This document shows positions 44,758 to 53,910 of a stretch of DNA of 64,000 bases, piece after piece. A program made the translations under genes and the position numbers. A model generated the notes under the pieces. That model saw only the letters and a list, made by a program, of their open reading frames with translations, did no database searches and was not told the origin of the DNA. Origin of the DNA: Pseudomonadota bacterium (lineage in GTDB: Bacteria > Pseudomonadota > Alphaproteobacteria > Rhizobiales > Rhizobiaceae); assembly GCA_023435335.1 (NCBI GenBank), contig JAEYRU010000246.1, forward strand, positions 1 through 64,000, given 5' to 3'. Position 1 is the first letter of the stretch. Each line of letters opens with the position of its first letter.

Positions 44758-45816
44758 TTGGCGCAGCACGGCGAACCGGCTCGGATAAGCAGGCGGCAAG
44801 CGGAAAGGTTCGCAGCACGGCTGTTCGAACTCGCCGGTGTTGAGCCCGAGGTGGCCGCAACGGTCGCAAGGGGGCTGGTCGAGGCGGAACTGGAGGGGAA
44901 CCCCTCGCATGGGCTGCTGCAGCTTCCCGTCTATGTGCGCCGTGTGCTCGCCGGCACAATCTCGAGGACGGCGGAACTCAGGGAAATCCATCGCAGCGGC
45001 GCGGTTTCGGTATTCGATGCCGGGCTTGCGCTCGGCCATGCCGCGGCGGAGCAATTGGCAGGGATCGCGGTCGACCGCGCCCTGGAGCACGGCATCTCGG
45101 CGGTGGCGGTCCGCGGCGCCACGCATTTCGGCGTCGCAGGGCGTTATGCGCATATGATCGCCGAGGCCGGCATGGTGGGTATTGTGATGTGCAACACCCG
45201 GCCGATGATGCCGGTTCCTGGCGGGCACGTGAGGGCCGTCGGCAACAATCCGCTGGCGATCGCGGTGCCTTGCGCGGGCCAACCGCCCATCGTCTTCGAC
45301 ATGGCGATGAGTGCGGCGGCGATGGGGCGCATCCGGCAGGCAGCGCAGAAGGGCGAGCCGATCCCCGCCGGCTGGGCGGTCGATGCCGAAGGGCACGACA
45401 CGACGGACGCGAATGTGGCGATCGCGGGCATGCTGCTGCCGGCCGGCGGCGCCAAGGGGTTCGGGCTCGCGCTCATGGTCGACCTGCTCTGTGCCATGTC
45501 GGGCGGAGCCGCCGGCTCTGAGATCGGATCCATGTATGACGATCCGCACGCTGGATGGGAGAGTTCCTGGCTGCTCCTGGCGATGGATCCTGAACGGTTC
45601 GGGCTTTCGACGCCCTACGCCGCGCGCGTCGCTGAATTGGCCGCGAACGTTAGAAAGGCTGCGCCCGATCCTTCGATGGCGCTGCCGGGGGAGCGCAAGC
45701 GGTCGGCGCTCGCTCGCGCCAGCGAATTCATCACTCTCGCGGCGGGTACGGTGGCGAGCCTCAACGCGCTATCCCGCGAACTCGGTGGTGAGCCCTTGCC
45801 GCAGGGTGATAGTTGA
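44758..45816 (+). CDS. Ldh2-family malate/lactate/ureidoglycolate dehydrogenase
   Basis: 352 residues if started at TTG 44758, which has GGGAGAG just upstream and yields the usual N-terminus before ISRRQAERFAARLFELAGV. Family landmarks: NPSHGLLQLPVYVRRV, AVRGATHFGVAGRYA with the catalytic His, VGNNPLAIAVPC, FDMAMSAAAMGRIRQAAQKGEPIPAGWAVD (split), and LLPAGGAKGFGLALMVDLLC. Uses NAD(P) to oxidise a 2-hydroxy acid. Operon with the aldehyde dehydrogenase gene 30 bases downstream. Confidence 0.88.
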   Translation: MAQHGEPARISRRQAERFAARLFELAGVEPEVAATVARGLVEAELEGNPSHGLLQLPVYVRRVLAGTISRTAELREIHRSGAVSVFDAGLALGHAAAEQLAGIAVDRALEHGISAVAVRGATHFGVAGRYAHMIAEAGMVGIVMCNTRPMMPVPGGHVRAVGNNPLAIAVPCAGQPPIVFDMAMSAAAMGRIRQAAQKGEPIPAGWAVDAEGHDTTDANVAIAGMLLPAGGAKGFGLALMVDLLCAMSGGAAGSEIGSMYDDPHAGWESSWLLLAMDPERFGLSTPYAARVAELAANVRKAAPDPSMALPGERKRSALARASEFITLAAGTVASLNALSRELGGEPLPQGDS

Positions 45817-45846
45817 TATCTGTCTGACTGCTGGAGGAACGGGCAC

Positions 45847-47280
45847 ATGCTCGACACGACAAGGTTCTACATCGACGGCCGGTGGGTGACACCGCTGGGG
45901 ACCGAACAACTCGGCGTCTTCAATCCGGCGACGGAAGAGGAGGTCGCGAGGATCGTGCTGGGATCGGCCGGCGATGTGGACCGCGCCGCGCGCGCCGCCC
46001 GCAAGGCCTTTGCCGCATATGCCGAGACAAGCCGGGAGGAGCGTCTCGGCTACCTGCACCGGATTGTCGACGGTTTCCGCCGCAGGCTGCCGGAACTTTC
46101 GCACATGATGACGCAGGAGATGGGTGCGCCAATCACCTTCTCCACCCAGCGTCAGGCCACCGTTGCCCTGTTCCATTTCGAGGAAGCGATCCGGGTGCTG
46201 GAAAAGTTCGAGTTCGAGTGGGCCGAGGGCGTGGGAAGCATTCGCCGCGAACCGATCGGCGTCTGCGGCATGATCACGCCGTGGAACTGGCCGCTTAACC
46301 AGATGGCGTCCAAGGTCGCGCCGGCGCTGGCCACCGGTTGCACCATCGTCCTGAAACCCAGCGAGGTCGCCCCTCTCAGCGCCATGATGCTGGCGCAGGT
46401 CATCGATGAGGCCGGCGTGCCGCCCGGTGTGTTCAACCTCGTCAACGGCGCGGGCGTCCCGGTGGGCGAGGCCATTGCTTCGCACCCTGAGATCGACATG
46501 GTCTCCTTCACCGGGTCTACCCATGCCGGCATCCGCGTCGCGCAACTTGCCGCCGAAACCGTCAAACGCGTCGCGCAGGAACTTGGCGGCAAGTCGGCCA
46601 ACATCATCCTCGACGATGTCGAAATGTCCAAAGCCGTCGCGGAAGGCCTGCGCGCCTGCTACACCAATGCCGGCCAGAACTGCCAATCGCCGACACGCAT
46701 GCTGGTGCCCGCCGCCGCGCGCGAGGCAGTTATCGCCGCCGCGAGGTCGGCTGCCGCGGCGATCAGGGTAGGCGATCCGATGGATCCCGAGACTGAACTC
46801 GGGCCGCTGGTCAGCCGCCAGCAATTCGACAAGGTCCAGAGCCTTATCCAGTCAGGTATCGACGAGGGGGCGACGCTGGTCGCCGGCGGCGTTGGCCGGC
46901 CGGCCGAGTTTAACCGCGGCTTCTTCGTGCGCCCGACGGTCTTCGCAGACGTGGAGCCGGGCATGCGCATCGCGCGGGAGGAGATATTCGGCCCAGTGCT
47001 GTCGATCATGTCGTACGAGACCGAGGATGAAGCGGTCGAGATTGCCAACAATACGCCCTTTGGGCTGGCGGGCTTCGTCCAGTCGAGCGACCCGGCGCGC
47101 GCCCGCCGCATCGCCAACCGCCTTCGCGCGGGCCGCGTCTACTACAACGGCGCTCCCTTCGACCGGGCGCTGCCGTTCGGAGGCTACAAGCAATCCGGCA
47201 ACGGGCGGGAATTCGGCCGCTTCGGCTTCGAGGACTATCTGGAAGTCAAGGCGTTGCTTGGCTTTCCTGCCGTGCAGTGA
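45847..47280 (+). CDS. NAD(P)-dependent aldehyde dehydrogenase
   Basis: 477 residues, full family length. Motifs: GMITPWNWPLNQMASKVAPALATG in pieces, VSFTGSTHAGIRV, catalytic Glu in VAQELGGKSAN, catalytic Cys in NAGQNCQSPTRML, EEIFGPVLSIMSY and FGGYKQSGNGREFG. Oxidises an aldehyde to an acid. GGAGGAACGGGCAC precedes the ATG. It follows the Ldh2 gene and may oxidise a product of the same pathway; specific substrate unknown. Confidence 0.92.
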   Translation: MLDTTRFYIDGRWVTPLGTEQLGVFNPATEEEVARIVLGSAGDVDRAARAARKAFAAYAETSREERLGYLHRIVDGFRRRLPELSHMMTQEMGAPITFSTQRQATVALFHFEEAIRVLEKFEFEWAEGVGSIRREPIGVCGMITPWNWPLNQMASKVAPALATGCTIVLKPSEVAPLSAMMLAQVIDEAGVPPGVFNLVNGAGVPVGEAIASHPEIDMVSFTGSTHAGIRVAQLAAETVKRVAQELGGKSANIILDDVEMSKAVAEGLRACYTNAGQNCQSPTRMLVPAAAREAVIAAARSAAAAIRVGDPMDPETELGPLVSRQQFDKVQSLIQSGIDEGATLVAGGVGRPAEFNRGFFVRPTVFADVEPGMRIAREEIFGPVLSIMSYETEDEAVEIANNTPFGLAGFVQSSDPARARRIANRLRAGRVYYNGAPFDRALPFGGYKQSGNGREFGRFGFEDYLEVKALLGFPAVQ

Positions 47281-47301
47281 CCGGTTCGACCTTTCTTGGA
47301 T

Positions 47302-47316
47302 TTTCGTCGGACGAAA
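47302..47316 (+). promoter_or_regulatory. Candidate IclR operator, copy 4 (TTTCG-N5-CGAAA)
   Basis: TTTCG (47302-47306), spacer TCGGA, CGAAA (47312-47316), inside a slightly longer symmetric context (TTTTCG...CGAAAT). It sits in the 109-base gap before the CoxL-like gene, about 75 bases upstream of its ATG, a normal place for an operator or activator site. Confidence 0.55.
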
Positions 47317-47389
47317 TTAGTCCCAACCGCGAAGGTCGTGGAAATCGGCGGCTGATATTGTAGAAGGCCTCATCACGGAGAGGGAATGT

Positions 47390-49690
47390 ATGCGAGCACA
47401 GGTCGGCCAGGCCGTCCGGCGTGTCGAGGACGCTGCGCTACTCACAGGCAGGGGGCGTTTCGTTGACGATCTGCGCCTGGAGGGCATGCTCGCGGCCTGC
47501 GTGGTGCGCGCCGAGGCTGCGCATGCGCGCTTCGCGATCCGCAATCTCGACGCGGTGCGGGCAGATCCCGCCGCGCGCATCGTGCTGGTTCACGAGGACA
47601 TCGCCAGGCTGGGGCCGATGCCGGTGCGCAACATTTCCACACAGCCCGACGGCAGCACCCCGATCACCCCGGAGCGACGGGTTCTGGCCGACGGCACCGT
47701 GCGTTTCGTGGGCGAACCGGTCGCGTTTGTCGTGGCCGACACCCCTCAGGCGGCGCGGGAACTGGCGGAAACGCTGGAGGTCGACTACGAGCCGCTGCCT
47801 GTCGTCACCGGTGGGCGGGCCGCGCTGGAAGCCGGCGCGCCGGTACTGCATCCCGCCTTGGGCGGCAACCAGGCGTTCGAGTATCGCATGGGCGATGCGG
47901 CCGCTACGGAAGAGGCCTTCAGCCGCGCCGCGCATGTCACCCGCGTGCAACTGGACAACAACCGCGTCGCGGCGGCCTATCTGGAGACGCGAGGCGTGCT
48001 CGCCGAGCACGACGCGGCGAGCGGGCGCTACACGCTTACCCTCGGCTGCCAGGGCGCACATGTCGTGCGTCGCATGCTGGCGCAGATCATGGGTATCGAG
48101 GAGCAGCGCGTGCGCGTCATCGTCCCGGATGTCGGCGGGGCGTTCGGGACCAAGATATTCACCTACCCGGAATACGTGCTGGCGGCGGTGGCCGCGGAAC
48201 GGTTGCGGCGGCCGGTCAAGTGGATCGCCGGCCGGCACGAGCATTTCGTCGGCGACACGCAGGGGCGTGACAGCAACGCGATCGCCGAGATGGCGCTCGA
48301 CGCGGAGGGCCGGTTCCTGGCAATGCGGGTCGACACGGTGTCCAACCTCGGCGCCTACTGCTCCGAGGTCGCCGGCTTCGTGCCGCTGAACACCGCGCGC
48401 ATGGCGACCGGGTCCTACGCGATTCCGACCTTCTCGGCGCGCGTCAGGGGCGCCTACACGAACACGATGCCGGTGGATGCCTATCGCGGAGCGGGCCGGC
48501 CGGAAGCCTCGTACCTGATCGAGCGGCTGGTGGATGCCTGCGCGCGCGACCTCGGCATGGAGCCCGCCGAGATCAGGCGGCGCAACTTTATCCGTTCCGA
48601 CCAGATGCCGTACCGGACGCCCTCGGGCTGGCTCTACGACACCGGCGACTTCGAGGGACACCTCGACCGCGCGCTCGCCTCCGCCGACCATGCCGGCTTC
48701 GGGCAACGCGCGGCGGAGAGCGCGAGCCGTGGAATGCTGCGGGGTTTCGGGATCGCGGCGCATATCGACGCCTGCGTTCCCGTGGGCAAGGAAGAAGCGC
48801 GGCTAACGCTCGAAGCGGACGGGACGGTGACGCTGCTCATCGGCACGCAGACCGGCGGGCAGGGCCACGCCACCGCCTATTCGCAATTCGTGGCCGAGGC
48901 GCTCGACATCCCCTATGAGACGATCCGCGTGAAGCAGGGGGACACGGACCTGATCGCCACCGGCGGCGGTACCGGCGGTTCCCGCTCAATACCGCTGGGG
49001 GCGCCCTCCGTGCATGCGGCCGCCCGCCTGCTGGCGGAGAAGATCAAGTCAGTGGCGTCCGACATACTGGAGGCGGCGGCGCCGGACCTCGAGTTGCGGG
49101 AGGGCCGGGTCCTGATCGCCGGCACCGACCATTCGGTCGAACTCGCCGCGGTGGCCAAGGCCGCCGGCCCGGAGATGCTGACCGCGGCCGACGCGATCGA
49201 GACCACGGATCGTACCTTTCCCAACGGGACGCACATAGCCGAAGTCGAGATCGACCCGGAGACCGGACACATCGAGATCGCCAGCTACAGCGTGGTCGAC
49301 GATTTCGGCTTCGTGGTGAACCCGATGCTGCTCGAGGGGCAGATCCATGGCGGCGTGGCGCAAGGCGTCGGCCAGGCGCTGCACGAACGCATCTTCTTCG
49401 ACGAGGCTGGACAGCTACTCACAGCCTCGTTCCTCGATTACGGGGTTCCGCGCGCCGACGACCTGCCCAGCTTCCGCTTCGAGACGCGCAACATACCGGC
49501 GCGGACCAATCCGCTCGGCATCAAGGGCGCGGGCGAAGCCGGCACGGTCGGCTCCGCCCCGGCGGTCATGAATGCAGTCGCCGATGCCTTGCACAGGGCG
49601 GGAGTCACCGACTGGATCGACATGCCGGCCACGCCCGAGCGCGTCTGGCGGGCGCTGTCGGGGTTGCGCGAGGGCGCAGGCGCGACATGA
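47390..49690 (+). CDS. Molybdenum hydroxylase large subunit (CoxL / xanthine-dehydrogenase type)
   Basis: 766 residues: the N-terminal a/b hammerhead (VGQAVRRVEDAALLTGRGRFVDD split), then the Mo-pterin domain: GGAFGTKIF, DAYRGAGRPEASYLIERLVD, GTQTGGQGHATAYSQF, and the active-site glutamate in GIKGAGEAGTVG. The AYRGAGRP loop is that of broad-range aldehyde/xanthine-type enzymes rather than true CO dehydrogenase (AYRCSFR). The medium (FAD) and small (2Fe-2S) subunits that normally accompany it are absent nearby. GGAGAGGG ribosome site. Followed by denD and otnI. Substrate unknown; an aldehyde or N-heterocycle is typical. Confidence 0.9.
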   Translation: MRAQVGQAVRRVEDAALLTGRGRFVDDLRLEGMLAACVVRAEAAHARFAIRNLDAVRADPAARIVLVHEDIARLGPMPVRNISTQPDGSTPITPERRVLADGTVRFVGEPVAFVVADTPQAARELAETLEVDYEPLPVVTGGRAALEAGAPVLHPALGGNQAFEYRMGDAAATEEAFSRAAHVTRVQLDNNRVAAAYLETRGVLAEHDAASGRYTLTLGCQGAHVVRRMLAQIMGIEEQRVRVIVPDVGGAFGTKIFTYPEYVLAAVAAERLRRPVKWIAGRHEHFVGDTQGRDSNAIAEMALDAEGRFLAMRVDTVSNLGAYCSEVAGFVPLNTARMATGSYAIPTFSARVRGAYTNTMPVDAYRGAGRPEASYLIERLVDACARDLGMEPAEIRRRNFIRSDQMPYRTPSGWLYDTGDFEGHLDRALASADHAGFGQRAAESASRGMLRGFGIAAHIDACVPVGKEEARLTLEADGTVTLLIGTQTGGQGHATAYSQFVAEALDIPYETIRVKQGDTDLIATGGGTGGSRSIPLGAPSVHAAARLLAEKIKSVASDILEAAAPDLELREGRVLIAGTDHSVELAAVAKAAGPEMLTAADAIETTDRTFPNGTHIAEVEIDPETGHIEIASYSVVDDFGFVVNPMLLEGQIHGGVAQGVGQALHERIFFDEAGQLLTASFLDYGVPRADDLPSFRFETRNIPARTNPLGIKGAGEAGTVGSAPAVMNAVADALHRAGVTDWIDMPATPERVWRALSGLREGAGAT

Positions 49691-49742
49691 TGGGGGCGGA
49701 GGAAATGGCGCCGCGCGTCGTCGAGCATGTGGGAGAAGGCCC

Positions 49743-50732
49743 GTGAAGGTTCTGATAATCGGAGGCGGCGGGATGGTCGGCCGCAAGCTGGCACAGGCGC
49801 TGGCCGCGGCCGGGCAACTCGGCGGCAGGGATATCGGCAAGCTGACGCTTGCCGATATGGTGGAGCCGATGCTCCCGGAAAGCCCCGCCGTCGATGTGAG
49901 AGGCGTGGCCATCGACATCTCCGAGCCGGCGCAGGTAGCGGCGCTAGTGGCGGAGCGCCCGGACACCATCTTCCATCTCGCGGCCATCGTCTCCGGGGAG
50001 GCGGAACTCGACTTCGACAAGGGCTACCGCATCAATCTCGACGGTACGCGGTACCTGTTCGAGGCGATCCGCGCCGAAGCTGCGAAATCCCCTTACCGGC
50101 CGCGCCTCGTGTTCACGTCCTCGATTGCCGTATTCGGCGCGCCGTTCCCCGAGCGGATAGGAGACTCGTTCTTCCGCACGCCGCAGACGAGCTACGGGAC
50201 GCAGAAGGCGATGGCAGAACTGCTGCTCGACGATTACTCGCGGCGCGGAATATTCGAGGGCGTCGGCATTCGCCTGCCGACCATCTGCATACGGCCCGGC
50301 GCGCCCAACAAGGCGGCCTCCGGCTTCTTCTCCAACATATTGCGCGAGCCGCTTGTCGGACAGGAGGCGGTGCTACCGGTGAGCGAGACGGTGCGCCACT
50401 GGCATGCGAGCCCGCGCTCGGCGGTCGGTTTCCTGCTGCATGCCGCCGGTATCGATCCGAATCGGCTCGGCACCCGGCGCGTCCTGACTATGCCGGGGCT
50501 TTCGGCGACGGTCGGCGAGCAGATCGAAGCGCTGCGGCGCATGGCCGGCGAGAAGGCGGTGCGGCTGATCCGCCGCGAACCCGACCCGCTGATCGAGCGG
50601 ATCGTCGCTGGCTGGCCCGGCAATTTCGAGCCGACGCGTGCTCTGGACCTGGGCTTCCGCGCTGAAAGCAGTTTCGACGAGATCATCCGCGTACACATCG
50701 AGGATGAACTCGGCGGCCGCCTGCCGGACTGA
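49743..50732 (+). CDS. denD: D-erythronate dehydrogenase, NAD-dependent epimerase/dehydratase family
   Basis: 329 residues from GTG 49743 (GGGAGAAGG upstream). Rossmann motif IIGGGGMVGRKLAQAL, TIFHLAAIVSGEAELDFDKGYRIN in segments, TSSIAVFGAPFPE and the SxxYGTQKAMAELLL active site (Tyr, Lys). Matches the DenD branch that oxidises D-erythronate to 2-oxo-tetronate. Assignment is supported by otnI eight bases downstream and otnK and otnC further right. It is the first of four steps to dihydroxyacetone phosphate. Confidence 0.87.
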   Translation: MKVLIIGGGGMVGRKLAQALAAAGQLGGRDIGKLTLADMVEPMLPESPAVDVRGVAIDISEPAQVAALVAERPDTIFHLAAIVSGEAELDFDKGYRINLDGTRYLFEAIRAEAAKSPYRPRLVFTSSIAVFGAPFPERIGDSFFRTPQTSYGTQKAMAELLLDDYSRRGIFEGVGIRLPTICIRPGAPNKAASGFFSNILREPLVGQEAVLPVSETVRHWHASPRSAVGFLLHAAGIDPNRLGTRRVLTMPGLSATVGEQIEALRRMAGEKAVRLIRREPDPLIERIVAGWPGNFEPTRALDLGFRAESSFDEIIRVHIEDELGGRLPD

Positions 50733-50740
50733 GGCCCTGA

Positions 50741-51526
50741 ATGCCGCGGGGATACCGCTTTTCGGCGAATACCGGATTCCTGTGGAAGGACCGGCCCTTC
50801 CTCCAGCGCATCGCGGCCGCCGCCGGCGCCGGCTTCGACGCGGTCGAGTTCCACGACGAGGCGCAGAACGAGGATCCGGCGGCCCTGCGCGACGCGATCG
50901 CGGCGGCCGGGCTGCCAGTGCTGGGGCTGAACGCGCGGATGGGGGACACCGCAGGCTGCGCGGCCATGCCCGCGATGGCCGACCAGGCCAGGCGGGACAT
51001 CGACGCAGCGATCGAGACGGCTGCGCGGGTTGGAGCCGGCGCGATCCACGTCCTGTCGGGCAGAACGAATGAAGCGGCGGCGCACGCCTGCTATGTCGCG
51101 GCGCTTCGACACGCGCTGGCGGCCAGCGACCTGACAATCCTGATCGAACCGATCTCGTCGGCGGCGATGCCGGGCTATTTCCTTCACAGCCTCGACCAGG
51201 CCCGGGCGGTGATCGCGGAAATCGGCCATCCGCGGCTTAAGATTCTCTTCGACTGCTTCCACATCGAGCGGGAGCACGGCGACCTCGTCCCCCGGTTCGG
51301 GACGGTCGCCGGCAATGTGGGTCACGTACAGATCGCATCGTTTCCGGACCGGGCGGAGCCGTGGCCTTCGGACATAGACTATGCGGCCGTGCTGCCGGCG
51401 CTGCGCGCGATGGGATACACCGGCGCCTTCGGGTGCGAGTACCTGCCGGCCTCCAAGGTGGAGGATGGACTCGGCTGGCGTGATGCGCTGCGGACGCGCC
51501 TCGGGGCCGTTACGCCGGCGGCTTGA
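50741..51526 (+). CDS. otnI: 2-oxo-tetronate isomerase (hydroxypyruvate isomerase-like)
   Basis: 261 residues of the xylose-isomerase-like TIM-barrel family. FSANTGFLWKDRPFLQRIAAAAGAGFDAVEFH in segments, ILIEPISSAAMPGYF, KILFDCFHIEREHGD, VGHVQIASFPDRAEP and FGCEYLPASKVEDGLGW carry the metal-binding Glu, Asp, His and Glu. In the D-erythronate route OtnI converts 2-oxo-tetronate to 3-oxo-tetronate. Directly downstream of denD, which supports OtnI over ordinary hydroxypyruvate isomerase. Its end overlaps the convergent sialidase-like gene by 17 bases. Confidence 0.85.
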   Translation: MPRGYRFSANTGFLWKDRPFLQRIAAAAGAGFDAVEFHDEAQNEDPAALRDAIAAAGLPVLGLNARMGDTAGCAAMPAMADQARRDIDAAIETAARVGAGAIHVLSGRTNEAAAHACYVAALRHALAASDLTILIEPISSAAMPGYFLHSLDQARAVIAEIGHPRLKILFDCFHIEREHGDLVPRFGTVAGNVGHVQIASFPDRAEPWPSDIDYAAVLPALRAMGYTGAFGCEYLPASKVEDGLGWRDALRTRLGAVTPAA

Positions 51527-52670
51527 ACCGCGTCCAGGCGATGTGGCGCACGCCGCCATTCATCTGGACCGGATCGTCCCGCGTGTTCATGTAGTAGACC
51601 GCCAGCAGCGTTCCCGGCTCGGATTCCACCACGCGCGGATATCCCAGGTCCCAGCTTCCGCCGTCGTCGCGCAGGACGAGCTCGCGTCCCCAGGTCGCGC
51701 CGCCGTCCTCGCTGATGCGCGCGCGGATGCCGAAGGGCGGCAGCCGGTAGCCGTAGACGCAGGCGACGCGGCCGTCGGCCATATGCACGAGATCCCCGGG
51801 CGAGCCCCAGTCGTTGACGCGCGACAGGAGGCTCCAGGTGCGGCCACCGTCGTCGCTGGCGAAAACCTCCGTCCAGAAGACGCTGGTCGGATCGCGCTGG
51901 CAGCGCACCGAGCAGAGGATGCGTCCGCCGGGCAGCAGGATCGGCCGCGGATAGAAATACCGATGCGGGCTGAAGCGCAGGGGCAGCGAGCGGTCGGCCC
52001 AGCCTGCGCCATCGTCGAACTCCGGCGTGATGAACGACATGAAAGTCCAGTAAGCGCCGCCTTCCACCGCGGCGTAGACTGCGGGACGCCGCTTCCAGCC
52101 GTCCTCCGTCACCACGGTCATGAAGAGGAGGCTGACCCCATCGGGACGGACGAGGGGCGAGGCGTGACCCGACACCGAAGGCAGCCCGACATTCGGCGCC
52201 AGGATCGGGTGGCGCCAACTCCTGCCACCGTCGGGCGAGACGCGGATCCATGCGCGGCTGTGCGGGCGGAAATAGTCAGGAGTCGAGCCCGACGCGACCA
52301 GCACGTCCGGATCGGCGAAGTCGAGCGGCGGTTCGCCGGAGTAGTCGGGGGGCAGATCCCTGAACACTGCGTCCTGGTCGCTGCCCAGGTCGAACAGCAG
52401 CTGGAGGCTCCGCGGGTCCCAGGTCTGGCCGCGGTCGGCCGATCGCAACGTGAAGATCTTCGGCCCGACCCTGGCTACCTCGTCGTGGTTGATGGCGCCG
52501 GCGTCGGTATAGTCGGCATCCTTCTTCTGGAAGGCGACGAGATAGTCGCCGTTGGCGGCCGTCCAGAAGCCGCAGATGAACGGCCAGCCGCAAAATGCCT
52601 TCTCGTCGCGATAGGCCACGCCGTGTTCGGCATCGGCGAGGCGAAGGGGAGGGGCGAACGAGTTGGCCAT
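51510..52670 (-). CDS. Sialidase-superfamily (BNR-repeat) exo-glycosidase-like protein
   Basis: 386 residues from ATG 52670. Asp-box (BNR) repeats are visible: SADRGQTW, SPDGGRSW, SDDGGRTW and SEDGGATW, with PRPILLPGGRILCSVRC and DLGYPRVVESEPGTLLAVYY between them. The fold is a six-bladed propeller. No signal peptide is visible, odd for a secreted sialidase, so the substrate may be a small molecule or the role intracellular. Divergent from the Bug binding-protein gene across a candidate IclR operator and convergent with otnI. Function unassigned. Confidence 0.75.
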   Translation of the reverse strand: MANSFAPPLRLADAEHGVAYRDEKAFCGWPFICGFWTAANGDYLVAFQKKDADYTDAGAINHDEVARVGPKIFTLRSADRGQTWDPRSLQLLFDLGSDQDAVFRDLPPDYSGEPPLDFADPDVLVASGSTPDYFRPHSRAWIRVSPDGGRSWRHPILAPNVGLPSVSGHASPLVRPDGVSLLFMTVVTEDGWKRRPAVYAAVEGGAYWTFMSFITPEFDDGAGWADRSLPLRFSPHRYFYPRPILLPGGRILCSVRCQRDPTSVFWTEVFASDDGGRTWSLLSRVNDWGSPGDLVHMADGRVACVYGYRLPPFGIRARISEDGGATWGRELVLRDDGGSWDLGYPRVVESEPGTLLAVYYMNTRDDPVQMNGGVRHIAWTRFKPPA

Positions 52671-52775
52671 GGCGTCGATCCAGGATGGTTGGCGGTGCGG
52701 GCCGCGAGCCCAGCCGCTGTCACGCGATGTTCTTAGGACCCCGCTCCGGCCCGCGAACAGGAGGCGCGCGACATA

Positions 52776-52790
52776 TTTCGACGCGCGAAA
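52776..52790. promoter_or_regulatory. Candidate IclR operator, copy 5 (TTTCG-N5-CGAAA)
   Basis: TTTCG (52776-52780), spacer ACGCG, CGAAA (52786-52790). In the 219-base divergent gap between the sialidase-like gene (start 52670) and the Bug binding-protein gene (start 52890). The rest of the gap has a good ribosome site (GGGAGGAAACC) and no other named feature. Confidence 0.55.
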
Positions 52791-52889
52791 CATTTGAGAC
52801 GCCCGAATGCGGGTGGGTGAGGGCATAACTAGTCTCGATCAAGCCGGGATGGCCATTTGTGGATCCGCGGCAAACATCGGGAGGAAACC

Positions 52890-53882
52890 ATGTTTTCGAA
52901 TACAGCTGTTCTGTCGCGCCGCAGAGCGATCGCGCTCGGGCTGGCCGCAGGCGTTGCCGCCCTGACGCTCAACGGCGTTGCCCTGGCGCAGGACTGGCCG
53001 AGCCGCGCCGTGACCATGGTGGTGCCATACGGGCCGGGCGCCAGCAACGACACGTTCACACGCGCGCTCGCCGAGATCCTTACGCGCGACCTCGGCCAAC
53101 CCTTCGTGGTGGAGAACCGGCCCGGCGCAGGCGGCTTCACCGGCGCAAATTCCGTGGCGAAGGCCGACCCCGACGGGTACACCTTCCTCGAGGTCCCCAA
53201 CAGCGTGGTCGGTTTCAAGCCGCTGATGAAGGTGGACCTCGATCCTCTCAAGGACCTGGCGCCGATCGGACTGATGGCGAAATCGCCCACCGCGATGGTG
53301 GTGCCGTCGTCGCTGCAGGTCACGACCGTGCAGGAATTCGTCGAATACGCCAAGGCGAACCCCGACGCCGTGTTCTACGGCTACGCCGGCGTGGGAACGA
53401 CGCAGCATCAGCACGGTGAACTGTTCAACCAGCAGGCGGGACTCGCGATCAAGGGCGTCAACTACAAGAGTTCCGCCGACGCACAGACGGATCTCGTGGC
53501 TGGCCGCCTGTCGCTGATGTTCGTCACCGTCGCCAGCGCGCTCGGCCAGATCGAGGGCGGGCAGCTGCGGCTGCTGGCCTACACGGACGACAACTATCCG
53601 GACAGTGCGCCGAAGGCACCCACCATGGCGGAGGCCGGCGTGCCGGGCATGGAGGGAGCGCAGATCTTCTGGGCGCTGTTCGCGCCGGCGGGCCTTCCGG
53701 ACGACGTCAAGACGAAGATGAACGCAGCCATGAACAAGGCCCTCGATGACGAGAGCTTCCAGGCGCTGATGGCGAAGTCGGGCGCGACACCCGCTCCGGG
53801 AACACCTGAAGACCTCGTGGAAACGCTCGAGGGCGAGAAGGCGGCGCTCGACGAATTCATTGCAAACGTGAAGATCGAATAG
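52890..53882 (+). CDS. Tripartite tricarboxylate transporter binding protein (Bug family), first
   Basis: 330 residues starting MFSNTAVLSRRRAIALGLAAG; a Tat-like SRRRAIAL precedes a hydrophobic core, with cleavage likely near ALA-QDWPSR. The mature protein has Bug family landmarks: VVPYGPGASNDTFTRALAEIL in part, ENRPGAGGFTGANSVAKADPDGYTF in part, KSSADAQTDLVAGRL, and APAGLPDDVKTKMNAAMN. Such proteins bind carboxylates and pass them to TctAB. GGGAGGAAACC precedes the ATG. A strong terminator follows. Probably partners one of the two TctAB pairs encoded convergently to its right. Confidence 0.9.
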   Translation: MFSNTAVLSRRRAIALGLAAGVAALTLNGVALAQDWPSRAVTMVVPYGPGASNDTFTRALAEILTRDLGQPFVVENRPGAGGFTGANSVAKADPDGYTFLEVPNSVVGFKPLMKVDLDPLKDLAPIGLMAKSPTAMVVPSSLQVTTVQEFVEYAKANPDAVFYGYAGVGTTQHQHGELFNQQAGLAIKGVNYKSSADAQTDLVAGRLSLMFVTVASALGQIEGGQLRLLAYTDDNYPDSAPKAPTMAEAGVPGMEGAQIFWALFAPAGLPDDVKTKMNAAMNKALDDESFQALMAKSGATPAPGTPEDLVETLEGEKAALDEFIANVKIE

Positions 53883-53910
53883 TCCCAGCCGGAGCTTCCC
53901 CAAGGCAGCA

